NCBI GenBank assembly: GCA_965662745.1
Contig: CBFIJK010000002.1
Span: 120,364 to 184,363 of the forward strand
Source of the DNA: Anianibacter sp965662745
Lineage (GTDB): Bacteria; Pseudomonadota; Alphaproteobacteria; Rhodobacterales; Rhodobacteraceae
Direction of reading: 5' to 3'
DNA length: 64,000 bases
Of this stretch, positions 43,080 to 52,336 are shown one piece after another. A program made the translations under genes and the position numbers. Under the pieces are notes generated by a model, which was given only the letters and a program-made list of their open reading frames with translations, had not been told where the DNA came from and did no database searches. Numbering within the stretch: position 1 is the first letter of the stretch; the number at the start of each line of letters is the position of its first letter.

Positions 43080-44143
43080 TCCTTCTTCTCTTGCCGCTCT
43101 GCGCTGTGGCCGACCCGCTGCGCATCGCGACCTGGCATGTCGAGCTGACACGCGACGGGCCGGGGATGATGCTTGCCGATATTGTGGAAGGTGATGAACA
43201 GACGCGGCTTGTCGTCTCTGGCATTGCCTCTGTCCGGCCGGATGTGCTGCTTTTGACCGGGATGGACTGGGATGGTGGGCTACTGGCGCTGTCCGTCTTG
43301 CAGGACAAGCTGGCCGATGCCGGGCATCCCATGACCGGGGCTTACGCGCCCGCGCCCAACGCAGGGCTGGCGACGGCGCTGGATATCGATCGCGACGGAC
43401 GACGCGGCGGGCCACGCGACAAGCAGGGATACGGACGGTATCACGGGCAGGGCGGCATGGCACTGCTAACGCGCTTTCCGATTGAGGAGAGCGGCGCGCG
43501 AGATTTCAGCGGCTTTCTCTGGCGCGATCTGCCAGGGGCGAGCTTGCCCATGGTGGACGGACAGCCGTTTTTTCCCGAGGAGGTTCAGGACATCCTGCGC
43601 CTGTCGTCGACCGGGCATTGGGACGTTGCGGTCCGCACGCCGGACGGTCCTTTGCACGTTCTGGCGATGCACGCGACACCTCCGGTCTTCGACGGGCCAG
43701 AGGACCGCAACGGTTTGCGCAACCACGATGAATTGCGGTTCTGGGAGAAATACCTGAACGGCGCGCTCGCGTTCGAAACGCCAGAGGCGCCGGTGGTCTT
43801 GCTTGGGCATTTCAACATGGACCCGGTGGACGGCGATGGAATCCGGCAGGGGATCACCGATCTGCTGGATCATCCGCGCCTGCAAGACCCGCAACCCGTT
43901 AGCAACATTGGCACGGCCAAGGCCGAGGCCCAGGACGGCGCGAATGCCCGTCACAGGGGCGATCCCGGCCTCGATACCGCCGACTGGCGCGATGATCCGG
44001 GGCCAGGGAACCTGCGCGTAAACTACGTTCTGCCGGATACGCGCCTGACGGTGCTGGACGCGGGGCTCTACTGGGCGCCTCAAGGCGAAAACGGCCTTCC
44101 CGCTCATGCGCTTGTCTGGGTGGATGTCGAAACCGGCGGCTGA
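42956..44143 (+). CDS. Exported endonuclease/exonuclease/phosphatase-fold protein
   Basis: A 395-residue protein if ATG 42956 is used. A hydrophobic export segment (ILAAASLILLLLPLCAVA) lies at about 35-53, then an EEP domain: LRIATWHVELTRDGPG, DVLLLTGMDWDG, LLGHFNMDPVDGDGI (Asp/Asn metal-site block) and a C-terminal LRVNYVLPDTRL and PAHALVWVDVE in place of the usual SDHxP. The family contains nucleases and phosphatases; this one lacks the full terminal Asp-His pair, so activity is uncertain. No closer start codon exists in frame, forcing a 124-nt overlap with the membrane gene. Confidence 0.7.
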   Translation: MGISTGIALHAWPGDEPDRGAGGNQAASSRTRRRILAAASLILLLLPLCAVADPLRIATWHVELTRDGPGMMLADIVEGDEQTRLVVSGIASVRPDVLLLTGMDWDGGLLALSVLQDKLADAGHPMTGAYAPAPNAGLATALDIDRDGRRGGPRDKQGYGRYHGQGGMALLTRFPIEESGARDFSGFLWRDLPGASLPMVDGQPFFPEEVQDILRLSSTGHWDVAVRTPDGPLHVLAMHATPPVFDGPEDRNGLRNHDELRFWEKYLNGALAFETPEAPVVLLGHFNMDPVDGDGIRQGITDLLDHPRLQDPQPVSNIGTAKAEAQDGANARHRGDPGLDTADWRDDPGPGNLRVNYVLPDTRLTVLDAGLYWAPQGENGLPAHALVWVDVETGG

Positions 44144-44211
44144 TTTCTTGACCCCTCACAAGGGCCGGGATAGGGCAAACGGCAAGATATTTCAGCCAAA
44201 GGATCTGCCCC

Positions 44212-45318
44212 ATGTCGAACCCGTCTCTGCTTATCCTCGCCGGTGATGGCATCGGACCCGAAGTCATGGACGAGGTGGTGAAGGTCATCGACTGGTACGG
44301 CGACAAGCGTGGGCTGGCCTTCGATGTCGATCATGATCTCGTCGGGGGCTGCGCCTATGACAAGCACGGCACGCCGTTGACCGACGAGACGATGGAGAAG
44401 GCGCAGGCCGCTGACGCGGTTCTGCTGGGCGCCGTGGGCGGGCCGAAGTATGACAACCTCGATTTCAGCGTGAAGCCAGAGCGCGGCCTTCTCCGCCTGC
44501 GCAAGGAAATGGACCTGTTCGCCAACCTGCGGCCCGCGCAGTGCTTTGACGCGCTTTCGGATTTCTCGTCGCTGAAAAAGGACGTGGTCGCAGGCCTCGA
44601 TATCATGATCATCCGAGAGCTGACCTCGGGCGTGTATTTTGGTGAGCCGCGCGGGATCATCAAGGAAGGCAATGAGCGGGTGGGCATCAATACCCAGCGC
44701 TATACCGAATCCGAGATCGCGCGCGTCGCTCGTTCGGCGTTCGAACTGGCCCGCAAGCGGAACAACAAGGTCTGTTCGATGGAAAAGGCCAACGTCATGG
44801 AATCGGGCATTCTTTGGCGCGATGTCGTGACAGAGGTCCATGAGGCCGAATTCAGCGACGTGGAATTGACGCATATGTATGCCGACGCGGGCGCGATGCA
44901 GCTGACCCGTTGGCCAAAACAGTTCGACGTGATCGTGACGGATAACCTGTTCGGCGATCTTCTGTCCGACCTCGCCGCGATGCTGACCGGATCGCTCGGG
45001 ATGCTGCCCTCTGCCTCGCTGGGCGCACCGATGGAAAATGGTCGCCCGAAAGCGCTGTATGAGCCGGTCCACGGCTCTGCGCCTGATATCGCGGGGACGG
45101 GCAAGGCGAACCCCATCGCCTGCATCCTCAGCTTTGCCATGGCGCTGCGCTACAGCTTTGACCAGGGCGACGAGGCGACGCGCCTTGAGACGGCTGTTGA
45201 ACAGGTTCTCGCCGATGGCCTGCGCACTGCCGATCTTTTAGGCGAAGAGGGCCGCGATCCCGTGTCCACCACCGAGATGGGCGACGCGATCATTGCCAAG
45301 CTGGATGCGTCGCTCTAA
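44212..45318 (+). CDS. leuB: 3-isopropylmalate dehydrogenase
   Basis: A 368-residue NAD-dependent decarboxylating dehydrogenase of standard length. Motifs: LLILAGDGIGPEVMDEVV, LLRLRKEMDLFANLRPAQ, RELTSGVYFGEPRGI, and DVIVTDNLFGDLLSDLAAM (metal Asp residues). The NAD loop is EPVHGSAPDIAGTGKANPIA. It performs the third committed step of leucine synthesis, converting 3-isopropylmalate to 2-oxoisocaproate. It is separated from leuCD by two unrelated genes, and the EamA transporter follows 26 nt later. Confidence 0.98.
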   Translation: MSNPSLLILAGDGIGPEVMDEVVKVIDWYGDKRGLAFDVDHDLVGGCAYDKHGTPLTDETMEKAQAADAVLLGAVGGPKYDNLDFSVKPERGLLRLRKEMDLFANLRPAQCFDALSDFSSLKKDVVAGLDIMIIRELTSGVYFGEPRGIIKEGNERVGINTQRYTESEIARVARSAFELARKRNNKVCSMEKANVMESGILWRDVVTEVHEAEFSDVELTHMYADAGAMQLTRWPKQFDVIVTDNLFGDLLSDLAAMLTGSLGMLPSASLGAPMENGRPKALYEPVHGSAPDIAGTGKANPIACILSFAMALRYSFDQGDEATRLETAVEQVLADGLRTADLLGEEGRDPVSTTEMGDAIIAKLDASL

Positions 45319-45344
45319 CACGCGACCCATTCAGGAGACCTGAC

Positions 45345-46352
45345 ATGGCCGACAAGCCAAGACGCGGCGCGCTATTCGCTCTCGCGGCCTTTGGACTGTT
45401 TTCGACGCACGATGCGCTTGTGAAGGCGCTGGGCGGCACCTATGCGCCATTTCAGGTGATGTTCTTTGCGGTGCTGTTCGGCTTTCCGCTGGTCGCGATC
45501 ATGCTGATGAGCGAGTCGCAGAGCGGCAATCTGCGCCCGGTCAACATGCGCTGGGTGCTGATCCGCAGCGTCTTGGGCATCACCGTCGGCCTGACGGCCT
45601 TCACCGCCTTTGCATTGCTGCCGCTGGCACAGGTCTACGCGATCATCTTCGCGCAGCCGCTGCTGATAACGGCACTTTCGGTGCCGGTGCTGGGCGAAAA
45701 GGTCGGCCCGCGCCGCTGGACAGCGATTGCCGTGGGGCTTGTGGGTGTGCTGATCGTCTTGCGGCCCGGATCGGCGGAACTGGGGCTGGGGCATCTGGCG
45801 GCGCTGGTCGCATCGCTCGGCGGGGCATTTGTCGCCGTCATTCTGCGCAAGTTCGGCGGGGCAGAGCGGTCGGCGGTGCTGATCCTTTATCCGATGATCG
45901 GCAATTTTGTCCTGGCGGGGATCGCGCTGCCGTTCATCTATGTGCCGATGCCAATCGTCGATATCGGGCTTGCGGCGGCGCTGGCGGCCTGTGCGTTTCT
46001 TGCCTCGTTGTCGATGATCCTTGCCTATCGCGCGGCGCCCGCGTCTATCGTCGCGCCGATCCAGTATTCACAGATCCTCTGGGCGACGGTCTACGGCGCG
46101 CTGTTCTTCGCGGAATTTCCCGACACGTGGACAGTCGTTGGCGCGGGAGTGATCATCGCGAGCGGGCTTTTCACCGTGTCGCGCGAGACGAAAGGCGGCA
46201 CATCGGTCATCCGCCCGATCACCCAAGCGCGGTCCCAGCGCGGCGATACTGTTCCGGGCTTGCGTCTCGATGCCTGGCTGAGGAGCGGGAAGACCCGCAA
46301 AAACGAAGGGCCGCACCAAGATGGCGCGGCCCCTTCGCGGGAAAGTGAGTGA
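45345..46352 (+). CDS. EamA/DMT-family transporter
   Basis: A 335-residue protein with ten helices in two EamA repeats (RRGALFALAAFGLFSTHDALVKALGG near the start; second repeat from about residue 150), followed by an unusual hydrophilic tail of about 50 residues (RETKGGTSVIRPITQARSQ onward). DMT proteins export metabolites or amino acids. Position after leuB suggests, but does not show, an amino-acid-related role. The tail overlaps the terminator hairpin of the minus-strand 24-residue peptide gene. Confidence 0.88.
   Translation: MADKPRRGALFALAAFGLFSTHDALVKALGGTYAPFQVMFFAVLFGFPLVAIMLMSESQSGNLRPVNMRWVLIRSVLGITVGLTAFTAFALLPLAQVYAIIFAQPLLITALSVPVLGEKVGPRRWTAIAVGLVGVLIVLRPGSAELGLGHLAALVASLGGAFVAVILRKFGGAERSAVLILYPMIGNFVLAGIALPFIYVPMPIVDIGLAAALAACAFLASLSMILAYRAAPASIVAPIQYSQILWATVYGALFFAEFPDTWTVVGAGVIIASGLFTVSRETKGGTSVIRPITQARSQRGDTVPGLRLDAWLRSGKTRKNEGPHQDGAAPSRESE
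46299..46337 (-). terminator. Terminator of the 24-residue peptide gene
   Basis: Minus-strand hairpin CGAAGGGGCCGC.../GCGGCCCTTCG with a small bulge, followed by GTTTTTG. It lies inside the 3' end of the convergent transporter gene. Confidence 0.7.
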
Positions 46353-46359
46353 TCGTCGG

Positions 46360-46434
46360 TTAAGCCAGTCCAAGGAAGGACAGGATAGCGATGACGATGA
46401 CGACAAGGCCGACGATATAGATGATGCGGTTCAT
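46360..46434 (-). CDS. 24-residue single-helix membrane peptide
   Basis: ATG 46434 encodes MNRIIYIVGLVVIVIAILSF then LGLA, one membrane helix with an Arg near the N-terminus. An AGGGG lies 9 nt upstream, an EcfG-type promoter is 50 nt upstream, and a terminator follows the stop, so it has a complete transcription unit of its own. I recall near-identical short peptides annotated as hypothetical in other Rhodobacteraceae. The function is unknown; stress-related membrane peptides are the obvious comparison. The longer open frame to 46584 is not expected to be used. Confidence 0.75.
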   Translation of the reverse strand: MNRIIYIVGLVVIVIAILSFLGLA

Positions 46435-46484
46435 AATAGGACCCCTTTCGGTCGATCTATGCATTTTGGTTCGATTGCCATGTG

Positions 46485-46510
46485 AACGCGCGGCCTGGTG
46501 CGGGCGTTCC
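46485..46510 (-). promoter_or_regulatory. EcfG-type promoter of the 24-residue peptide gene
   Basis: Minus-strand GGAAC (46510-46506), 17-nt spacer, CGTT (46488-46485). The predicted transcript begins about 45 nt before the peptide's ATG. Confidence 0.78.
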
Positions 46511-46552
46511 CTGAATCGCCGCCGATGTGTGCAAATTGTTGACCCAAGAACG

Positions 46553-46580
46553 AAAACGCCGCCCCAAGAGGCGGCGTTTT
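46553..46580 (-). terminator. Terminator after asd
   Basis: AAAACGCCGCC and GGCGGCGTTTT arms around CCAAGA, a perfect 11-bp palindrome with T-runs on both strands. It lies 22 nt after the asd stop. Confidence 0.88.
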
Positions 46581-46601
46581 CCATGGAAATCGAGGACTGT
46601 C

Positions 46602-47624
46602 TTAGCCTTTTTTCAGAACCTTCTGGCCCAGAAGCTCTGCGATCTGCACCGCGTTAAGCGCAGCGCCTTTGCGCAAGTTGTCAGACACGACCCAAATGTT
46701 CAGGCCGTTATCGATCGTCCCGTCCTGCCGGATGCGGCTGACATAAGTGGCAAAATCCCCGGCGCAGTCGATGGGGGTCGCGTAGCCGCCGTCCTCGCGC
46801 TTGTCGAGCACCATGATGCCGGGCGCTTCGCGCAGGATATCGCGTGCCTCGTCCTCGTCGAGGTGATCCTCGGTCTCGATATTGATCGCCTCTGCATGTC
46901 CCACGAAGACCGGAACGCGCACGCAGGTGGCCGTGACCTTGATCGAGGGGTCGATGATCTTCTTGGTCTCGACGACCATCTTCCATTCTTCCTTGGTCGA
47001 CCCGTCTTCCATGAACTTGTCGATATGGGGAATGACGTTGAAGGCGATCTGCTTCGGGAACGTCTTGGGCGGCACATCCGAGGTCGGGTTGTAGATCGAT
47101 TTGGTCTGATCCCAAAGCTCGTCCATCCCGCCTTTGCCGCTGCCCGACACGGACTGGTAGGTCGACACCACGACCCGCTTGATCCGCGCGCGATCATGTA
47201 GCGGCTTCAGTGCCACGACCATCTGCGCGGTCGAGCAGTTGGGGTTCGCGATGATGTTCTTCTTGGAATAGCCGTGGATCGCATCGGCGTTGCATTCCGG
47301 CACGATCAGCGGAACGTCCGGGTCATAGCGATACAGCGACGAGTTATCGATCACGACGCAGCCCGCCTTGGCGGCCTTGGGCGCGTAATCCTTTGTCGCG
47401 TCCGACCCGATGGCGAAGAGGGCGATATCCCAACCAGTGAAATCGAACGTGTCGAGATCCTTGGTCTTGAGTGTCTTGTCGCCAAAGCTGACCTCTGTTC
47501 CCAGCGAACGGCGCGAGGCAAGCGCCGCGATCTCGTCCACGGGGAACTGGCGCTCGGCCAGGATGTTCAGCATTTCGCGGCCCACGTTACCGGTGGCGCC
47601 TGCGACGACGACTTTGTAGCCCAT
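46602..47624 (-). CDS. asd: Aspartate-semialdehyde dehydrogenase
   Basis: A 340-residue enzyme. NADP fold VVAGATGNVGREMLNIL at the start, catalytic Cys130 in IIANPNCSTAQMV, and the substrate region VSTYQSVSGSGKGGMDEL. It reduces aspartyl phosphate to the semialdehyde, a branch point to lysine/DAP, threonine and methionine. GGAG lies just upstream of the ATG. It is monocistronic, bounded by a terminator and by the MFS gene upstream. Confidence 0.97.
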   Translation of the reverse strand: MGYKVVVAGATGNVGREMLNILAERQFPVDEIAALASRRSLGTEVSFGDKTLKTKDLDTFDFTGWDIALFAIGSDATKDYAPKAAKAGCVVIDNSSLYRYDPDVPLIVPECNADAIHGYSKKNIIANPNCSTAQMVVALKPLHDRARIKRVVVSTYQSVSGSGKGGMDELWDQTKSIYNPTSDVPPKTFPKQIAFNVIPHIDKFMEDGSTKEEWKMVVETKKIIDPSIKVTATCVRVPVFVGHAEAINIETEDHLDEDEARDILREAPGIMVLDKREDGGYATPIDCAGDFATYVSRIRQDGTIDNGLNIWVVSDNLRKGAALNAVQIAELLGQKVLKKG

Positions 47625-47692
47625 TTTGGGTCTCCTGTTGTCACGACTTCGGACGGGGCCTCATATCGCAAGGCCTGTCAGGGTGAAAGGGG

Positions 47693-48868
47693 TCAGTCGG
47701 TCCTGTCCCGGCTGAAGAGGTAGATCAGGCAGCCAAGGACCAGCAAACCGGCGAAGACAGCGAAGAGCGCTTGGTAGGGAAGGGCCGGATCGCCGCCGGT
47801 TGTCGCATCGTAAAGACGTCCTGTGAATATCTGCGCAAACCCAACGCCCGAGATGCCAAAGAGGTTCATCAGTGTGACGCCCCGTCCGGTCAGGTGCGCG
47901 GGGAAAAAGCTGCGCGCATGGGCGATGATCAGCGCATAGGTCATGGTGAAGAACCCGATGGCGGACAGCAGCACCGCCGACAGGATCACGCCGCCTTGGG
48001 GGAAGGCGAAAAGGGCTGCACATGCCCCCGCGCCGATGACATTGCCGGTCAGGATCACCCATTTGCGCGTGCCGAACACCCGGTCGAGCGGCCCGATGGC
48101 AAGGCTGCCGACGACCATTGCAAGGCCCATCGCCAGCGTCACCCAGCCAATCACGGCGGCGTTTGCGCCGTAGACCTCGGCCATGTAGGGTCCGGCCCAA
48201 AGCCCGCGCAGCGCAGCGGCGGGGATGTAGTGGACAAACATGATCGGAAAGATCAGCCAAAGCGCCGGCAGCTTCAGCAGATCGAGGACCGATCCCTTTT
48301 GCTGCGGCCCATCCTCGGCTTTCGGATCGCGTACGAGTAGCGTCACTGCGATGCCGACGACAAAGGTCAGCGCGGTCAGTCCCGCCATCGCACCGCGCCA
48401 GCCGAAGGCCTCGGCCGCGAGCGCCAGCGGGATAGAGCCTGCCACATTCCCAAGCGAGCCGACGCCGATCATCGCGCTCGCGATGGTGGCGAAGATCGCG
48501 GGCGGGTAGACGCGCGCGCAGATGTAATAGGGCGCCATGAGAACCGGCGAACAGGCCATCCCCAGAAGGACCATCGCGCCGTTGATTGCCAGCGCGCCGT
48601 TCGCCAGCGTGAACAGAGCCGCGCCCGCCGTTCCGGCCACAAGGAACAGGGCCGAGGCCGTCTTGCGGGGGCCGATCCGGTCCAGCGCCCAGCCGACGGG
48701 AAGCTGCATCGCGGCGAAGGCGGCGAACCACAGGCCAGACGCGGTCGAAAGTTGCGCCGCCGTGACGCCAAGATCCGCGATCAGCATCGGCGCCAGCACC
48801 GCGAGGAATGCACGGTAGAACTGGCTTAGGACATAGGCGGCAACTAGGGCGGCAAGACCGGCACGCAT
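47693..48868 (-). CDS. MFS transporter
   Basis: A 391-residue permease with 12 predicted helices and a central loop near 190-205 (RDPKAEDGPQQKG). The inter-helix 2-3 motif GWALDRIGPRKTA is the MFS motif A. It follows mannitol dehydrogenase on the same strand, with 76 nt between, at the end of the polyol gene set. Its substrate is unknown; the sequence resembles general nitrate/sugar-type MFS of Rhodobacteraceae rather than a named sugar porter. ATG 48868 starts directly before TM1. Confidence 0.85.
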   Translation of the reverse strand: MRAGLAALVAAYVLSQFYRAFLAVLAPMLIADLGVTAAQLSTASGLWFAAFAAMQLPVGWALDRIGPRKTASALFLVAGTAGAALFTLANGALAINGAMVLLGMACSPVLMAPYYICARVYPPAIFATIASAMIGVGSLGNVAGSIPLALAAEAFGWRGAMAGLTALTFVVGIAVTLLVRDPKAEDGPQQKGSVLDLLKLPALWLIFPIMFVHYIPAAALRGLWAGPYMAEVYGANAAVIGWVTLAMGLAMVVGSLAIGPLDRVFGTRKWVILTGNVIGAGACAALFAFPQGGVILSAVLLSAIGFFTMTYALIIAHARSFFPAHLTGRGVTLMNLFGISGVGFAQIFTGRLYDATTGGDPALPYQALFAVFAGLLVLGCLIYLFSRDRTD

Positions 48869-48944
48869 CAGCGAGCTCCGACAGGGGCGTAACGGACGAG
48901 CCGTATCGCCGGCGCAGCGGCGGAACAACCGGTTTCGGCGAGGA

Positions 48945-50426
48945 TCAGGCGGACAGGTAGTCGTTGATCGCTGCTTCGGTTCCGGCATCCCAGATACGGG
49001 CAAGCCAGCGCGAGAACGCCTCGGCGAACCGCGTGTTTTCGGCCAGACCTCCGTACAGCCAAGTCTGTTCGATCCAAGCGGCGGGCCGGTTCTTGGCATC
49101 TTGCGCGGCGATCATCAGCCGGTCGTGGTGGGGATCGTTCGGCACGATCTCAGACCCGTCGTCGCGGGTGCCATGGGCCATGCGCGCCCAAAGCGCCTCT
49201 ACCAGCGCAAGGCCCTCGATCTTTGCCCCGGCTTGCAGCGCATCGCGCAGGATCGGCAGCAGAAAGCCGGGATGGCGGGACGATCCGTCAAAGGCCACGC
49301 GGCGCACCGTGTCGCGGATTTCAGGATTGGTGAAGCGGCGGTCGATCAGCTCGACATAAGCCTCGGGCGTCATTCCGGGCACAGGGGCAACATGGGGCAC
49401 GATTTCTGTCATTTCCACCTTGCGGAACAGCCCGTTGATCGCCGGATGAGCCATGCAGTCCGCGATGGTGGCGACGCCAAGAAGCTCTCCGGGATTGGCG
49501 AGGATCTGATGGCCCGCATTCAGGCAGCGCAGCTTCATCGCCTCGAAGGCATGGACGTCATCGGTAAAGGTCGCCCCGGCCTTGTCCCAGTCGGGGCGGC
49601 CTGCGCAAAAGCGATCCTCGATCACCCATTGGCGGAAATTCTCATGGGTCACAGGGGCGGCGTCCTCGATCCCGAAGGCGCGGGCGAGGGCCAGCTCGCT
49701 GGGCCCTGTCGCAGGCACGATGCAATCAACCATGGCATTGGGGAAAGTGGCGTTCGCGTCGATCCAGTCGGCCAATCTCTGGTCCGTCAGCCTTGCAAGG
49801 CCGACAATCGTGCGCCTCAGAATATCGCCATTGCCCTGAAGGTTGTCGCAGGATTGGCAGGTAAAGGGGCCAGCCCCCGCCGCGCGCCGTTGTCGCAGCG
49901 CCTCGACCATCGCGCCAAAGGCGGTTCGGGGCGCGCCGGGATGCGCGGCATCGTGGCGAATATCTTCGTGATCCGCGTCAAAGCTGCCATCGGAGGATTG
50001 GTAATAGCCGCCCTCGGTCACGGTCAGCGCGACGATGCGGATCGCGGGATCGGCCATCCGCGCGATCAGCGCGCCGTTGCCGTCCTCGACCGGAAGAAAA
50101 TCGATCATGGATCCTGTGATCTCGGCCGATTTCCCGGCCGGGTCCAGCTCGATCAGGGTTGTCAGGTAGTCCTGAGCCTTCAGCCGGTCGCGCTGGGCCG
50201 CATCGTTCGCGCGCACGCCTGCGCCGATGATGGCCCAGTCCAGCGCCTCGCCCATGTCCATCAGGCGGTGCAGATACCACGCTTGGTGCGCACGGTGAAA
50301 ATTGCCAAGTCCGATATGGACGATGCCGGGTGTCAGGGCCGCGCGATCATAGCGCGGCACACGGATCCCGTCGCCGAGCGTCGCCAGAGTCGCGTTCGAC
50401 AGGGGCTGTGTGTTGGTCTCGTTCAT
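48945..50426 (-). CDS. mtlK: Mannitol dehydrogenase family protein (polyol 2-dehydrogenase)
   Basis: A 493-residue long-chain polyol dehydrogenase, standard length. The NAD fold includes IVHIGLGNFHRAHQAWYLHRL. The catalytic Lys-x4-Asn-x2-His pattern is seen in MKLRCLNAGHQILAN. It oxidises D-mannitol (or D-arabitol, D-sorbitol) to the ketose. It lies downstream of the ABC genes, as in the Rhodobacter sphaeroides polyol operon where mtlK encodes mannitol dehydrogenase. ATG 50426 is chosen to match the family N-terminus. Confidence 0.9.
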   Translation of the reverse strand: MNETNTQPLSNATLATLGDGIRVPRYDRAALTPGIVHIGLGNFHRAHQAWYLHRLMDMGEALDWAIIGAGVRANDAAQRDRLKAQDYLTTLIELDPAGKSAEITGSMIDFLPVEDGNGALIARMADPAIRIVALTVTEGGYYQSSDGSFDADHEDIRHDAAHPGAPRTAFGAMVEALRQRRAAGAGPFTCQSCDNLQGNGDILRRTIVGLARLTDQRLADWIDANATFPNAMVDCIVPATGPSELALARAFGIEDAAPVTHENFRQWVIEDRFCAGRPDWDKAGATFTDDVHAFEAMKLRCLNAGHQILANPGELLGVATIADCMAHPAINGLFRKVEMTEIVPHVAPVPGMTPEAYVELIDRRFTNPEIRDTVRRVAFDGSSRHPGFLLPILRDALQAGAKIEGLALVEALWARMAHGTRDDGSEIVPNDPHHDRLMIAAQDAKNRPAAWIEQTWLYGGLAENTRFAEAFSRWLARIWDAGTEAAINDYLSA

Positions 50427-50475
50427 ATGCGCTGCGCCTAGTTCAAGCTGTCGCCGCTGTCCAATCGCCTGCCGG

Positions 50476-51480
50476 TCACGCGATGCGAAGACCGTCCGCG
50501 CCGAACCGGTGGATCTTGTCGGCCTGCGGTTCGAGATGGATCGTGTCGCCGTAATGCAGACTGACTTCGCCGCCCACACGGACTGTCATCGATTCTTCCA
50601 GCCCCGCGACATGGACGTGAAAGAAGGTGTCGGACCCAAGGTGTTCGGACACGCCGACCGTGCCGGTAAAGGTGCCGCCCGAGTCGACAACGTCGATATG
50701 TTCGGGGCGGATGCCGATCGTGTGCGCGTCATGCTTGGTCGCACGATCGCCCGAGATGAGGTTCATCTTGGGGCTGCCGATAAAGCCTGCAACGAAGGTG
50801 TTGCGTGGTTCGCGATACAGCTCCAGCGGGCTGCCGACCTGTTCGATGTGACCCGCGCGCAAGACGACGATCTTGTCGGCCATGGTCATGGCTTCGACCT
50901 GGTCGTGGGTTACGTAAACCATGGTCGTCTCCAGCTTCTTGTGAAGCTCGGAGATTTCCATGCGCATGCCGACCCGAAGCGCGGCGTCGAGGTTCGATAG
51001 CGGCTCGTCGAAGAGGAACGCGGCAGGTTCACGTACAATCGCGCGGCCGATGGCAACGCGCTGACGCTGTCCGCCCGAGAGCTGGCCGGGGCGGCGATCA
51101 AGGTAGTCCGTGAGGTTCAGTGCCTCGGCGGCCTTGGCGATGCGCCTATTCTGTTCGGCCTGATCCATGCCTGCCATCTTCATCGGAAAGGCGATGTTCT
51201 TGCGCACGGTCATGTGCGGATAAAGCGCGTAGGACTGGAACACCATAGCAAGGCCGCGCTTCGCAGGCGGCAGATCGGTGGCGGGCGTGCCGTCGATATT
51301 GATATTGCCGCCCGTGACATCCTCGAGCCCCGCGATCAGGCGCAGCAAAGTCGACTTGCCACAGCCCGATGGGCCGACGAAGACGACAAACTCACCGTCT
51401 TCGATTTCCAGGTTCAGCGGCGGAATGACTTCGACATCGCCGAATTTCTTCTGAACTTTATCAAGCGTGATGCGTCCCAT
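50476..51480 (-). CDS. smoK: Polyol/sugar ABC transporter ATP-binding protein
   Basis: A 334-residue CUT1-type ATPase. Walker A is GPSGCGKSTLLRL, the signature is LSGGQRQRVAIGRA, and Walker B is AFLFDEPLSNLDA. The C-terminal OB-like regulatory domain (about 235-334) is complete. It is similar to MsmK/UgpC/SmoK. It follows the two permease genes and drives uptake. Symbol by analogy with the R. sphaeroides polyol operon. Confidence 0.92.
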   Translation of the reverse strand: MGRITLDKVQKKFGDVEVIPPLNLEIEDGEFVVFVGPSGCGKSTLLRLIAGLEDVTGGNINIDGTPATDLPPAKRGLAMVFQSYALYPHMTVRKNIAFPMKMAGMDQAEQNRRIAKAAEALNLTDYLDRRPGQLSGGQRQRVAIGRAIVREPAAFLFDEPLSNLDAALRVGMRMEISELHKKLETTMVYVTHDQVEAMTMADKIVVLRAGHIEQVGSPLELYREPRNTFVAGFIGSPKMNLISGDRATKHDAHTIGIRPEHIDVVDSGGTFTGTVGVSEHLGSDTFFHVHVAGLEESMTVRVGGEVSLHYGDTIHLEPQADKIHRFGADGLRIA

Positions 51481-51492
51481 GTCGATTATTCC

Positions 51493-52323
51493 TTATTTCA
51501 CGGCGCCGAAGGTCAGGCCGCGGACAAGTTGTTTCTGGCTGAACCAGCCGAGGATGAGGATCGGCGCGATGGCCATGGTCGAGGCCGCGCTCAGCTTGGC
51601 GAAGAACAGGCCCTCGGGCGACGAATAGCTGGCGATGAACGCTGTCAGGGGCGCGGCATCAACGGCTGTCAGGTTGAGCGTCCAGAATGCCTCGTTCCAG
51701 GCAAGGATGAAGTTCAGCAGAAGCGTCGACGCGATGCCGGGGACAGCCATTGGCGTCAGGACATACAGGATTTCATTGCGCAGTGACGCCCCGTCCATCC
51801 GAGCGGCTTCCAGGATCTCTCCGGGGATTTCGCGGAAATAGGTGTAGAGCATCCAGACAATGATCGGCAGGTTGATCAGCATCAGGATGACGACAAGCGC
51901 GAGGCGGCTGTCGAGCAGGCCGAATTCGATGCAGATCAGGTAGATCGGATACAGAACGCCCACCGCAGGCAGCATCTTGGTCGACAGCATCCAGAGCAAG
52001 ATGTCCTTGGTCCGCTTCGAGGGCACGAAGGCCATCGACCATGCTGCGGGCACCGCGATGATAATGCCAAGGATGGTCGAGCCGCCCGCGATGATCACAG
52101 AATTCCACAGGAACCGCATGTAGTTCGACCGCTCCTGCACGATGCGGTAGTTTTCGAGCGTCCAGTCGAAGCCCAGGAAGATCGGCGGATCGGCCACCGC
52201 CTGTGCCTCGGTCTTGAAGCTGGTCAGGATCGTCCAGAGGATCGGGAAGAAGATCACAAGGCCGATCGCCCATGCGAGAGCGGTGTAGGCCGCCTTGCGT
52301 TTCGTGGTGACTGCGCGTGCCAT
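51493..52323 (-). CDS. smoG: Polyol/sugar ABC transporter permease (MalG type)
   Basis: A 276-residue protein with six helices. The EAA loop that contacts the ATPase is EILEAARMDGASLRNEIL followed by TPMAVPGIAS. The N-terminus is short and cytoplasmic (MARAVTTKRKAAYTA), as in MalG-like subunits. It partners the SmoF-like permease, whose gene ends 13 nt upstream. Confidence 0.92.
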   Translation of the reverse strand: MARAVTTKRKAAYTALAWAIGLVIFFPILWTILTSFKTEAQAVADPPIFLGFDWTLENYRIVQERSNYMRFLWNSVIIAGGSTILGIIIAVPAAWSMAFVPSKRTKDILLWMLSTKMLPAVGVLYPIYLICIEFGLLDSRLALVVILMLINLPIIVWMLYTYFREIPGEILEAARMDGASLRNEILYVLTPMAVPGIASTLLLNFILAWNEAFWTLNLTAVDAAPLTAFIASYSSPEGLFFAKLSAASTMAIAPILILGWFSQKQLVRGLTFGAVK

Positions 52324-52336
52324 GGTCAGTCCCTCC

